From Acidimicrobiales bacterium (GTDB lineage: Bacteria; Actinomycetota; Acidimicrobiia; Acidimicrobiales; RAAP-2), in NCBI GenBank assembly GCA_017883045.1, contig JADGOJ010000001.1, forward strand, positions 38,468-102,467: 64,000 nucleotides of DNA, in the 5' to 3' direction. The position numbers and the translations under genes are program-made. Below the pieces are notes generated by a model. The model was not told where the DNA came from and did not search any database. It saw nothing but the letters and a program-made list of their open reading frames with translations. Shown here piece after piece: positions 28,889 through 38,292 of this stretch; within the stretch, counting starts at the first letter, position 1; each line of letters begins with the position of its first letter.

Positions 28889-30231
28889 TGAAGCAGATCT
28901 TCGCCCAGGCGATCGTGCGCCGGTTCATCAGCTCCGTCGCGGCGATCGCGATCCTCGAGTTGATGACCGGCCCCGCCGGCAGCACCGTCACGCCGACCGC
29001 CGGACTGACCGGATCGTTCGTCGAGCCCTCGTCGTTCTTCGGGATGTTCAACACCGTCCGGTGGGTGCCGTTCTTCGCGATCGCCCTCGTGATGTTCGGA
29101 CTGTGGACCCTGTGGCTCGCCCGCGGCAAGCAGATCAAGAGTGGGATCAACGCCGCGCTCGCCGTCCCGCGAGCCGCGACGCAGGTGCGTCCGGTCCGGT
29201 GGGGCGCGGGCCTCGCGCTCCTCGTCCTCGCGTTGCTGTTGCCGCACATCGCGTCGGACCCGTTCTGGCAGGCTGCGATGGTCGAGCAGATCGGGGTCTA
29301 CGTCCTGCTCGCGATCGGCCTCAACGTCGTCGTGGGATTCGCCGGACTTCTGGACCTCGGTTTCGTGGCGTTCTACGCGATCGGCGCCTACACCACGGCG
29401 TGGGTGACCGGCTCCCTGCCGATGCCGCCGCCGTTCGGCATCCACATGGACCCCTTCTTCGCAATCCCCGTCGCCATCATCATCGCGATGATCGCCGGCA
29501 TCATCCTCGGCGCGCCGACGTTGCGACTGCGCGGCGACTACCTCGCCATCGTGACCCTGGGCTTCGGTGAGATCATCACCATCTTCGCGAACAACCTCTA
29601 CGGCATCACCGGCGGTTCGCAGGGCTCGGGCCCGATCCCCCACCCCTCGCTGCACATCGGTCCGATCAAGTACCGGTGGGGACTGGAGCCCGTGCCGTAC
29701 TACTACCTGATGCTGGTCTTCATCGTGATCTTCCTCGCCGCGTTCTCGCTGCTGGAACACTCCAGGGTCGGACGCGCGTGGACGGCCATCCGTGAAGACG
29801 AGGTCGCGGCCGAGTCGGTGGGCATCAACCCGCTCAAGTACAAGGTGATGGCCTTCGCCATTGGCGCCTCCACCGCGGGCTTCGCCGGCGTCGTGACCGC
29901 GAGCCAGTCGAACAACATCTTCCCATCGAGCTTCACGCTGTCGTTCTCGATCAACGTCCTCGTGCTCGTCATCTTCGGAGGCATGGGTTCGATCTTCGGC
30001 GTCGTGCTCGGCGCCATCATCATCCAGACGGGCTACTCGTTCCTGCTGCACTCGCCACCGGCCGGCTACCAGTCCTCCGACCTCTACATCTATCTCGGCG
30101 CTCTACTCGTCGTGATGATGATCTTCCGTCCGGCGGGTCTCGTGCCATCGAAACGCCGCAAGAGAGAGATCAAGATGGCTGAAGCCGGCGAGGGCCACAT
30201 GGATGAAGTCCTGACGGGCGATCAGCCGTGA
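28888..30231 (+). CDS. livM: branched-chain amino acid ABC transporter permease (LivM)
   Basis: NVVVGFAGLLDLGFVAFYAIGAYTTAW; LRLRGDYLAIVTLGFGEI. Confidence 0.9.
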   Translation: MKQIFAQAIVRRFISSVAAIAILELMTGPAGSTVTPTAGLTGSFVEPSSFFGMFNTVRWVPFFAIALVMFGLWTLWLARGKQIKSGINAALAVPRAATQVRPVRWGAGLALLVLALLLPHIASDPFWQAAMVEQIGVYVLLAIGLNVVVGFAGLLDLGFVAFYAIGAYTTAWVTGSLPMPPPFGIHMDPFFAIPVAIIIAMIAGIILGAPTLRLRGDYLAIVTLGFGEIITIFANNLYGITGGSQGSGPIPHPSLHIGPIKYRWGLEPVPYYYLMLVFIVIFLAAFSLLEHSRVGRAWTAIREDEVAAESVGINPLKYKVMAFAIGASTAGFAGVVTASQSNNIFPSSFTLSFSINVLVLVIFGGMGSIFGVVLGAIIIQTGYSFLLHSPPAGYQSSDLYIYLGALLVVMMIFRPAGLVPSKRRKREIKMAEAGEGHMDEVLTGDQP

Positions 30232-31034
30232 GCACCGACAAGATCTTCGACGTGGAGAACGTCACGCTTCGCTTCGGCGGCGTGGTGTCGCTCAACGACG
30301 TCAGTCTCTTTCAGACGCGTGGGGAGATCCTCGCCGTCATCGGACCCAACGGCGCGGGCAAGACCTCGTTGTTCAACTCGCTCACCGGCGTCTATCAGCC
30401 CCAGGACGGCACGATCACGTTCACGGGTCGCGACGCCAATCCGATCTCCATCATCGGCAAGAAGCCACATCGGGTCAGCACCGCCGGCGTGGCCCGTACC
30501 TTCCAGGCGTCGCGGATGTTCAGCGCCCTGACGGCCTTTGAGAACGTGAAGATTGGCGCGGAGTCCCATCGCGGCATCGGCGTCATGGGCGCGATGTTGA
30601 AGGGACCGGCCACGCGGCGCGGGGAGAAGCAGTCCGACGCGCGCACCATCGAACTCCTCGAGTTCGTCGGGATGCGAGAGAAGGCCAACGTCGTGTCGGC
30701 CTCGCTCTCGTACGGCGACCGTCGCCGCCTGGAGATCGCCAGGGGCCTGGCGACCGATCCCCAGGTCCTGCTACTCGACGAGCCCGCCGCCGGCACGAAT
30801 CCCTCGGAGAAGGTGCAGCTGACCGACCTGATCCGCAAGGTCCGTGACGTCATGGGCGTGTCGATCCTTCTCATCGAGCACGACATGAAACTCGTGATGG
30901 CGCTCGCCGAGCGGCTCTACGTGTTGAACTTCGGCAGCGTCATCGCCCAGGGCACGCCCGAGGAGGTTCGGGCCAACCCCGCGGTGGTCGAGGCGTACCT
31001 CGGTTCGTCGGCTGAACAGACGAAGGGCGCGTAG
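30228..31034 (+). CDS. livG: branched-chain amino acid ABC transporter ATP-binding protein (LivG)
   Basis: GPNGAGKTSLFN Walker A, VLLLDEPAAGTNP. Confidence 0.92.
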   Translation: MSTDKIFDVENVTLRFGGVVSLNDVSLFQTRGEILAVIGPNGAGKTSLFNSLTGVYQPQDGTITFTGRDANPISIIGKKPHRVSTAGVARTFQASRMFSALTAFENVKIGAESHRGIGVMGAMLKGPATRRGEKQSDARTIELLEFVGMREKANVVSASLSYGDRRRLEIARGLATDPQVLLLDEPAAGTNPSEKVQLTDLIRKVRDVMGVSILLIEHDMKLVMALAERLYVLNFGSVIAQGTPEEVRANPAVVEAYLGSSAEQTKGA

Positions 31035-31037
31035 GCG

Positions 31038-31751
31038 ATGCTCCAGGTAGACGACGCCATCGTGCGCTACGGCGCCATCACCGCGATCCACGGGATCACG
31101 TTCAACGTCGCTCAGGGCGAGATCGTGACCCTGCTCGGGGCCAACGGAGCGGGCAAGACGACGACGCTGCGGATGCTATCGGGGCTGCACGCCCCGGCGA
31201 GCGGCACGATCACCTTCGAGGGCCGGGACGTCACCCACACCAAGGCCCACGAGTTCACGACGCTGGGCATCAGCCACGTGCCCGAGGGTCGGCGGATCTT
31301 CCCCTCGATGTCGGTCGAGGAGAACCTGGAGATGGGTGCCTTCAACCGCAAGGGATCGTTCAGCGACGACATGGAGAAGATGTACGAGACGTTCCCGATC
31401 CTGAAGGAGCGCCGCAAGCAGATCGGCGGCAACCTCTCGGGTGGCGAGCAGCAGATGCTGGCGATCGCGCGTGCTCTGATGAGCCAGCCGCGACTGCTGC
31501 TGCTGGACGAGCCGTCGATGGGGCTCGCGCCGATGATCGTCGAGACGATTTTTCGAATCATCGGCGAGATCCGCGACAGCGGGACGACCGTCTTCGTCGT
31601 CGAGCAGAACGCCTCCCAGGCACTGCGCCTGGCCGACCGGGGCTACGTCATGGAGAACGGCCGTATCGCGTTCAGTGACACCGCCGCGAACCTGCTGGTC
31701 GACGCGCGCGTCCGAGCGGTCTACCTCGGCGAGTCGGTCGACGAGGCCTAG
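31038..31751 (+). CDS. livF: branched-chain amino acid ABC transporter ATP-binding protein (LivF)
   Basis: GANGAGKTTTLRMLSG, LSGGEQQMLAIARALM, LLLLDEPSMGLAP. Confidence 0.93.
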   Translation: MLQVDDAIVRYGAITAIHGITFNVAQGEIVTLLGANGAGKTTTLRMLSGLHAPASGTITFEGRDVTHTKAHEFTTLGISHVPEGRRIFPSMSVEENLEMGAFNRKGSFSDDMEKMYETFPILKERRKQIGGNLSGGEQQMLAIARALMSQPRLLLLDEPSMGLAPMIVETIFRIIGEIRDSGTTVFVVEQNASQALRLADRGYVMENGRIAFSDTAANLLVDARVRAVYLGESVDEA

Positions 31752-31757
31752 CTCAAC

Positions 31758-32246
31758 GTGTCGGGCGCTGCTGGCATGCACCCCAGTGCGTTGAAGGTTG
31801 CCCGGGCCCTCGAGGCGAAAGGCGTCAAGGGCCCCTTTCGAGAATTCGCAGAATCCACCAAGTCCTCGCTCGACGCAGCCACGGCCCTGCAGTGCGAGGT
31901 GGGCGCCATCGCCAGTTGCCTGGTCTTCATGCTGGACGGCGAGCCGGTCGTCGTCATCAAGAGCGGCGCCTTTCGAGTTGATACGAAATCGTTCGCGGAC
32001 CTGGTCGGGGGAGCCTCGATGCGCCAGGCCACGGCCGACGAGGTGCGCGCCGCGACGGGTCAGCCAATCGGTGGCGTATCGCCGGTCAACTGGCCTGGAC
32101 CACTGCGCGTCTACATCGACGACTCGCTCGCACGCTACGAACGGATCTGGTCGGCCTGCGGAACACCGAATGCCGTGTTCGCCACGACCTACGAGGAGCT
32201 GTCAGCGCTCACCAACGCCGAGGCGATCATGCTCCAAGCACGCTGA
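31758..32246 (+). CDS. YbaK/EbsC family (aminoacyl-tRNA deacylase-like) protein
   Basis: ASCLVFMLDGEPVVVIKSGAFRVD, ATADEVRAATGQPIGGVSPVN. Confidence 0.82.
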   Translation: MSGAAGMHPSALKVARALEAKGVKGPFREFAESTKSSLDAATALQCEVGAIASCLVFMLDGEPVVVIKSGAFRVDTKSFADLVGGASMRQATADEVRAATGQPIGGVSPVNWPGPLRVYIDDSLARYERIWSACGTPNAVFATTYEELSALTNAEAIMLQAR

Positions 32247-32356
32247 GAGGTCCGACGCAGATCTGCTCGGTGGCCGACTGACGCCACGGCGAGGACGGTC
32301 GTCAATCGTGAGTCGAGGTGGTCAGGCGGGGGTGTGACCATGTAGCGTTCTCCACC

Positions 32357-32839
32357 ATGGCGAACAAGCGCACGAACAACGGCCACAAGGGACTCGGAGC
32401 GGACGCGCTGATTCGATGGGCGATCGTCGCTTTGGAGTACGCGATCGTCGCGAGCCTCCTCGTGGTGGCGGGCATCGTCCTGGTCCACACCCTCACCGAC
32501 TTCCTGCGCTACGGCAGCAAGTTCTCCTCGGCTGTCGTCGCTGCGATCGACGGCATTCTCGTGGTGATCATCGTCTTGGACATCGCGCATACGGTCTTCG
32601 GTCGACTTCGGTCCTCGATCTTCCCGGTGCGGCCGTTCCTGGTGATTGGAGTCCTGGCCGGCGTGAGGGACATCCTCAGCGCGTCAGCGCACCTGACGCT
32701 CAGCGGACCGCTGTCCCAGACCGACTTCTACGACACGCTGATCTCACTTGGTGTGGGCGTCGGAGTGGTGGTCTTCTTGCTCGTCGGGCTGCTGGTCCTG
32801 CGTTACAGCGGTCACGTGGACGACGAAGGAGTCGACTGA
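32357..32839 (+). CDS. PsiE-like small membrane protein
   Basis: Four predicted TM segments; VLDIAHTVFGRLRSSIFPVRPFLVIGVLAGVRDIL pattern. Confidence 0.6.
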   Translation: MANKRTNNGHKGLGADALIRWAIVALEYAIVASLLVVAGIVLVHTLTDFLRYGSKFSSAVVAAIDGILVVIIVLDIAHTVFGRLRSSIFPVRPFLVIGVLAGVRDILSASAHLTLSGPLSQTDFYDTLISLGVGVGVVVFLLVGLLVLRYSGHVDDEGVD

Positions 32840-32930
32840 TTCTGCGCTGCACGACGTGCCGAGCAGTGAAGGTCGCTGGCCTGGCGGCGTGAGCGATCAC
32901 GTAGGTCGATCGAGCGGGTGCGCCCAATGC

Positions 32931-32972
32931 AACAACCCCTGACCGCCGAGTCTTCGACAGCCAGGGGTTGTT
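32931..32972. terminator. bidirectional stem-loop between convergent genes
   Basis: 11-bp perfect inverted repeat AACAACCCCTG/CAGGGGTTGTT between 32357-gene (+) and 33043-gene (-). Confidence 0.7.
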
Positions 32973-33042
32973 CCGTGTTCCCGTCCGGATGACTGAACAC
33001 CCGGTGTATTCGCGAGGTCCGCCCGAGGCGGGCAACGCCTGC

Positions 33043-33906
33043 TTACTTGAAGGCGATGAGCGCCCGAGCAGCGTCACCCTTCGCCGCGTTGCCGACGCTG
33101 ATGGAACAAGCTCTCTTGTTCGAGGGCTTCGTGCCACAGGTGCCCGTGCCGACCTTGCCCGTGATGACCCTGAAGGACGTCGCTGGCAGATGGCCCGTCG
33201 CACTGATTTTCACGGCCTTCGCGGTCGAGAGGGCACACAGAGCCGAACTGCTTCCCTTCGCGAGGCACTCGACGATGAAGACGTGGTCACCGGGGGTGAA
33301 GCCTGAACCCGAAACCTTCACGACCTGGCGGTTCCTGAGTCCTGTCGAAGGACGGACTGTGATCTTGCGTGGTCCGTGGGACGTCGGCGTGGTCGTCGTT
33401 GTCGTCGCGGGCGGAGCGGTCGTCGTCGTGGTGCCCGACGGAGTCGTCGTGGTGGTGGTGCCCGACGGCGTCGTCGTGGTGGTTGCGCTGGCCGGCCCGA
33501 ACGTTATGGTCTGGGAAGCCTTCTCCGAGGGGTTCGACGGGTTGGCCACCGCAAGGGTGCAGGAGGTGTCGGTCGTGCCCATGTCGCAGGTTCCGCTGCC
33601 GGTCGCGCCTGCGAAGACGTGGAACGTCTCCGAGAAGGTGCCAGTGGCTGATGACGTGATGAGCTTGTAGACGGTGGTGTTGCAGCCAGTCGCGTCGGTC
33701 GCACCGAGGGTGCACTCGATGATGGCGAGCGACTCGCTGGCCCCGAAGCCCGAACCATCGATCTGAACGGATTGGCCGTCACTCAGCCCGGTCGACGGGG
33801 TGACCGTGATGGACGGTGTCGCTGCCGATGCTGCGTTCACCCCATAGAGCGCCACGCTGCCAAGGACCAACGCTCCGACGGCAAACTTCGTCATGAATCG
33901 CTTCAT
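33043..33906 (-). CDS. secreted protein with two neocarzinostatin-like domains joined by a Thr/Pro linker
   Basis: Signal peptide; ITVTPSTGLSDGQSVQIDGSGFGASESLAIIEC and ITVRPSTGLRNRQVVKVSGSGFTPGDHVFIVEC, two Cys pairs per domain; TTTTTPSG linker. Upstream in-frame start 33921 also possible. Confidence 0.75.
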   Translation of the reverse strand: MKRFMTKFAVGALVLGSVALYGVNAASAATPSITVTPSTGLSDGQSVQIDGSGFGASESLAIIECTLGATDATGCNTTVYKLITSSATGTFSETFHVFAGATGSGTCDMGTTDTSCTLAVANPSNPSEKASQTITFGPASATTTTTPSGTTTTTTPSGTTTTTAPPATTTTTTPTSHGPRKITVRPSTGLRNRQVVKVSGSGFTPGDHVFIVECLAKGSSSALCALSTAKAVKISATGHLPATSFRVITGKVGTGTCGTKPSNKRACSISVGNAAKGDAARALIAFK

Positions 33907-34519
33907 ATGGAACATTCCCACTTTCTTTTCGTGTTAGGACCCACCGGGAACCATTGAACTCAAGATCGTCGCGGTGACGAAGCCTTGGTCGACGGCCCCC
34001 CGTTGAATCAATGGCCCCATGCTATGGCCATTCGCTTTCGACGGGTAGTCACCAGGTCCAGATGGTCTTGGACCCGTTCCAGGGAAGGGCGAGGCAACCG
34101 GACCGGAAGCCGGATTCGCGCAGATTGCGGTGACGTCGCGTGAATCCGTCGTGGCCAGCAGCACTAGCAGGGAACGGGTTGGCAACCCACCGCGCGCGAC
34201 TCTGCGTGCGCCGCGGACTTGGTCGACGAACCTTGAGACTCCTCTCGAAAGGGCGGCAGGAATCGTGTCGCGCGCGACATGCGGTGATGAGGCGAGTCCT
34301 CTACGAAGAGACCGAAGGGGTGCCGTGTCAGCGAGGAGTGCACGAGTCACAGTGCTGATCGGCGCGGTGCCGTTGGTTACCCTGTTTGGCTTTGCGACGG
34401 GAGTGGCGCCTGTAGCGCGCCACCAGTGGCTCGACTCTTGGGCATGGACGCACCTCTTCGCTGGACCGACTTGTCCTTCACCAGCACTGCGGCGTGGCGT
34501 GCTCGACGGATTGGCGCTT

Positions 34520-35227
34520 CTAAGACCACCGGCCGTCCGAGGGGTTCCACGACGTGCCGGCGAGATGGGCGACCACAATGCCGCTCTGCGTGGTCAGTTC
34601 GATTCCGCGCACCGACGTGAACGAGACCGGCAGGGGAGTGCCCCAGGCTCCTTTGCCGCTCCCGAGCGCGAACGTGCCGATGAACTTGCGCGCTCCACCC
34701 CTGGTGACGACGATGCAACGCACGACGCTGGGCGCCCCGGGTGCGTCGACGGTCACGAACATCCACGCCGGGCTCCCGGTGTAGGCGTAGACCAGACCGA
34801 CGGTTCGACCGCTCGCCTCGAGGGGGCGTTGCTCAATCCGGCCCGCCGCGGCGACGACCGGCGTCGGGTGCGACCTGGTGACCATGTGATCGACCGCCCA
34901 GCCCATGGAGAACGACACCAGCAGGACCGCGGCCGCGATCGACATGATCGCCTTGCTCGGGCGTCGCGGGGCGATGGTCGTCGGCGTCAACGTTCGAATG
35001 CGCTCGACGACCCTTGATTCGAAGCCCACCGGGGGCTCCACACCTGGCGCAACGTGCAACAGCGCGTCGGCCGTGTCGTTCAGCTCCACGAGCTCCTGGG
35101 CGCACTCCGCGCAGGTCTCGAGGTGGGCGAGGAGGTCGGCCCGGGCGCGACCGTCGAGGATGCCCAGCGTGTACTCGGCGAGGTCGGCCCTGAACTCGTC
35201 GTGCGATCGGGTGCCACTGGTCGTCAT
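34520..35227 (-). CDS. anti-sigma factor (RskA-like, zinc-binding N-terminus)
   Basis: HLETCAECAQEL anti-sigma zinc motif, one TM, C-terminal RskA-like domain; 4-nt overlap with sigma gene. Confidence 0.85.
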   Translation of the reverse strand: MTTSGTRSHDEFRADLAEYTLGILDGRARADLLAHLETCAECAQELVELNDTADALLHVAPGVEPPVGFESRVVERIRTLTPTTIAPRRPSKAIMSIAAAVLLVSFSMGWAVDHMVTRSHPTPVVAAAGRIEQRPLEASGRTVGLVYAYTGSPAWMFVTVDAPGAPSVVRCIVVTRGGARKFIGTFALGSGKGAWGTPLPVSFTSVRGIELTTQSGIVVAHLAGTSWNPSDGRWS

Positions 35228-35799
35228 CTCGACGCCTCCTCTTCACTGGCCAGGATTGAGCGCAACTTCAGCAGTCCGGCGCGGATCCTCGTCTTGGCGG
35301 TCCCGAGCGGGATCGCCTCGAGCTCGCTCACCTCCTGGGCGGTGCGGCCGTAGAGCGACGCGAGCAGGACCGCCCGTCGCTGCTCGGGCGGGATCGCGTC
35401 GAGCGCGTCGAGGATGACCACGCGAAGCGATCTCGTCACGACCGAGTCCTCGATGGAGGTGCCGTGCGTCGCCTTCGAGAGCGCCACGAGGTCATCGGGA
35501 TCGGTGGGAATCGAGCGCTGTTTGCGTAGGGCGTCGATCGACAGGTTCCGCGCGATGGTGAGAACCCAGTTCTCCACCGATCCGCGCCGGGCGTCGAAGA
35601 CGGGCGAGTGACGCCACGCCCGCAGCAGCGCCTCCTGGGCGACGTCCTCTGCCGCGGACCGGTCGCCGAGGATGCTGACCGCGAGGCCGAAGACGCGCCG
35701 CTGGTAGCGACGGACGAAGGCGACGGTCGACGACTCGTCGCCCGACGCCATTCCCGCCAACAGCGCTTCGTCGCTCGGCTCGGTCGAGACCTGGTTCAT
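35224..35799 (-). CDS. ECF RNA polymerase sigma factor
   Basis: Region 2 (SAAEDVAQEALLRAWRH) and region 4 (PPEQRRAVLLASLYGRTAQEVSELEAIPLGTAKTRI). Confidence 0.92.
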   Translation of the reverse strand: MNQVSTEPSDEALLAGMASGDESSTVAFVRRYQRRVFGLAVSILGDRSAAEDVAQEALLRAWRHSPVFDARRGSVENWVLTIARNLSIDALRKQRSIPTDPDDLVALSKATHGTSIEDSVVTRSLRVVILDALDAIPPEQRRAVLLASLYGRTAQEVSELEAIPLGTAKTRIRAGLLKLRSILASEEEASR

Positions 35800-36089
35800 G
35801 AACGCGATGTGCCCCTGTCCGTGGAGAAACCCCCACCATTCGTACTCGTTAGTGTTCTACGCGCCGCAGCCCCAAATGGTTCATCATTGTCAGGAAGTAG
35901 TGGCGATACCGACGAATCAGCCCACGGAACCGGAGGGCACCCAGCGTCAGATGGCCTCGCGACAATCCCTTTGGCCCCCTCGCGCGTACTGCCGGTACGC
36001 GGACGCGAGACCCTGAGTACCTCGCGGGCTTCGAGCGGCATCGAGTGTCGGCAAAGGGAAGTTCACATGGAACTGGCGGAGAGTGGGCG

Positions 36090-38102
36090 ATGAGTCCGGC
36101 CAACGGCGCCCTTCACCAGTCCGCGATTCGCCAGTTGGTCGCACTCGGTGCGGTCATGCTCGTGCCGATCATCCTGCTCGGGTTCGTCCTCGCGGGAAGC
36201 TACCGTGGCGAGGCGAATCAGCGCGGCCTCGCCCAGGGGAGGTCCGAGGCGCTCTTGATGGCGCGATCAGCGATCCAGCCCCTGCTCGACGGGCGCCCCC
36301 TGAGCCAGCAGTTGACGCCGCTCGAACTCGCCCGGCTGCACAACCTCACCAACGCTGTCGTGACCAACGGCAGCGTGCGTCGACTGCGTCTTCGCAGTCT
36401 CGATGGCGCCGTCGTCTTCTCCGACGACGGGTCCGGGTTCCGCCAGAAGGTCGAAGACGAGGCCCTCGCCGCCGCCCGGGGCCAAACGGTCGCGCGCCTC
36501 ACCCGATTCAACTCCGACGTCGTCGACAAGGGTCGCGTCGGCTCACAAGTAGTGGAGATCTACATGCCGCTCTACGCCGGCGCGCATCGCGGCCGCGTCG
36601 GCGTGCTCGAGCTGTACCTGCCCTACACCCCAATCAGGAACGACGTCAATGCGGGGCTCGGTCTGCTGTACCGGAACCTCGCGATCGGATTGGCGTTGCT
36701 GTACGTCGCGCTGTTCGGGATTTCCTACTGGGTGGGCCGACGACTGCGCCGACAGGTCAAGATCAACACCTACCAGGCTGAGCACGACGCCCTGACTGAT
36801 CTTCCGAACCGGACCCTCTTCCACCGCCAGGCGAAGAGCGAGCTGCTGCGGGCCACGAAGCGGGGCGAGTCGACGACCATCGCGATCATCGACCTCGACC
36901 GGTTCAAGGAGATCAACGACACGCTAGGACACCAGAGCGGTGACCGACTCCTGACCGAGCTCGGTCGGCGTCTCGCGGCACACCTTCGCGCCCCCGACTC
37001 ACTCGCCCGGTTCGGCGGCGACGAGTTCGGCGTCGTGTTGAGCGACCTGTCCGACCCTGAAGTGGTGTTGCGGCGTTTGCGAGAGCTGATACACACCGAG
37101 ATCGAGGTGAGCGGACTGCCCCTCTCCGTCGAGGCGAGCATCGGCTACGTCGTTGCCCCCGACGACGGCACCGACGTCGACGAGCTCTTGCAGTTGGCCG
37201 ACGTGGCCATGTACGTCGCCAAGAACGACCGCTCGGGCATCGTGCGATACGACCGCTCCCAGAACCACTACGACGCTGCAAAGCTCACTCTGGTCACCGA
37301 GTTGCGCCAGGCCATCGCCTCGGGGCAGCTCGTGCTCCACTATCAGCCGAAAGTCGACATCGACCTCCAGCGGGTGACCGGAGTCGAGTCGCTGGTGCGT
37401 TGGGAGCACCCGACCCGCGGACTGCTGTTCCCCGACCGGTTCATCCCCTTGGTGGAACAGACCGACCTGATCGACGACCTGACCGCCTGGGTGATGCGCC
37501 AGGCGCTCGACGACCTCGGGCGCCTCGGTCCGCCCTTCGAGGACCTCAGCGTCGCGGTCAACATCTCTGCGCGCAACTTGGGGCGGGTCGGCTTCGCCGC
37601 CCAGGTGATCCAGGCGCTCGCCGAGGCGCGCGTACCCGCCGAGCGTTTGACCGTCGAGGTCACTGAGACGGCGATCATGGCCGATCCGGTTCGTGCCGCA
37701 GCAGCGCTCAGCGAAATGACCGATGCCGGCGTGCGGGTGAGCATCGACGACTTCGGCTCCGGACAGACCTCACTGGGAATGCTCTCGAAACTGCCGATCT
37801 CGGAGCTGAAGATCGACCTTGACTTCATTCGCGACGTCGACACCAACTCGGCCCACGCCGGCATCGTGCGCTCGATCGTCGAGCTGGGCCACCACCTTGA
37901 GCTCACGGTCGTCGCCGAAGGAGTGGAGACGGTCGAGGCCCTTAGCGTCGTCGCGACGACTGGCTGCGATCTGGTTCAGGGCTACCTCTACGCGCGACCG
38001 ATGCCGTTGGTGCAGCTCGTCGCCTGGTTGGACGAGGTCTCAGTCGCGCCGCCGGTCAAGTTCGCCCTCCCTCTCAGCGGTTTCAACCGGACGCTCCTCT
38101 GA
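36090..38102 (+). CDS. membrane GGDEF-EAL protein
   Basis: Two TM segments flanking periplasmic sensor, ARFGGDEFGVVL with RAPD upstream, EAL-type domain (GVESLVRWEHP...VAEGVET). Confidence 0.92.
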   Translation: MSPANGALHQSAIRQLVALGAVMLVPIILLGFVLAGSYRGEANQRGLAQGRSEALLMARSAIQPLLDGRPLSQQLTPLELARLHNLTNAVVTNGSVRRLRLRSLDGAVVFSDDGSGFRQKVEDEALAAARGQTVARLTRFNSDVVDKGRVGSQVVEIYMPLYAGAHRGRVGVLELYLPYTPIRNDVNAGLGLLYRNLAIGLALLYVALFGISYWVGRRLRRQVKINTYQAEHDALTDLPNRTLFHRQAKSELLRATKRGESTTIAIIDLDRFKEINDTLGHQSGDRLLTELGRRLAAHLRAPDSLARFGGDEFGVVLSDLSDPEVVLRRLRELIHTEIEVSGLPLSVEASIGYVVAPDDGTDVDELLQLADVAMYVAKNDRSGIVRYDRSQNHYDAAKLTLVTELRQAIASGQLVLHYQPKVDIDLQRVTGVESLVRWEHPTRGLLFPDRFIPLVEQTDLIDDLTAWVMRQALDDLGRLGPPFEDLSVAVNISARNLGRVGFAAQVIQALAEARVPAERLTVEVTETAIMADPVRAAAALSEMTDAGVRVSIDDFGSGQTSLGMLSKLPISELKIDLDFIRDVDTNSAHAGIVRSIVELGHHLELTVVAEGVETVEALSVVATTGCDLVQGYLYARPMPLVQLVAWLDEVSVAPPVKFALPLSGFNRTLL

Positions 38103-38249
38103 CAGGGCGAGCGGGCTCGCTCCGCCCAGGGCGGCGCAGCGACGCGGTGGCGCGACGCCTCCGGGGTATCACCTCCCATCCGTGGTGACGTTGCGCCACC
38201 GACATTGTCCGCAATCTCCTCGAGATCGCGCATCGCAGGGAATCCTTGA

Positions 38250-38286
38250 CGATGGCTTGACAGTGCCATCGAAATAATGGTAGAGT
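38250..38286 (+). promoter_or_regulatory. promoter with overlapping inverted-repeat operator
   Basis: TTGACA (38257-38262), 18-bp spacer, TAGAGT (38281-38286); CGATGGC/GCCATCG inverted repeat flanks the -35. Confidence 0.6.
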
Positions 38287-38292
38287 GATGTC

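Noticed and set aside
34130-35017. 295-aa plus-strand ORF across the anti-sigma gene
   Set aside because: Most of it is antisense to the well-supported RskA-like gene; only the 34130-34500 part lies outside and it lacks homology signals.
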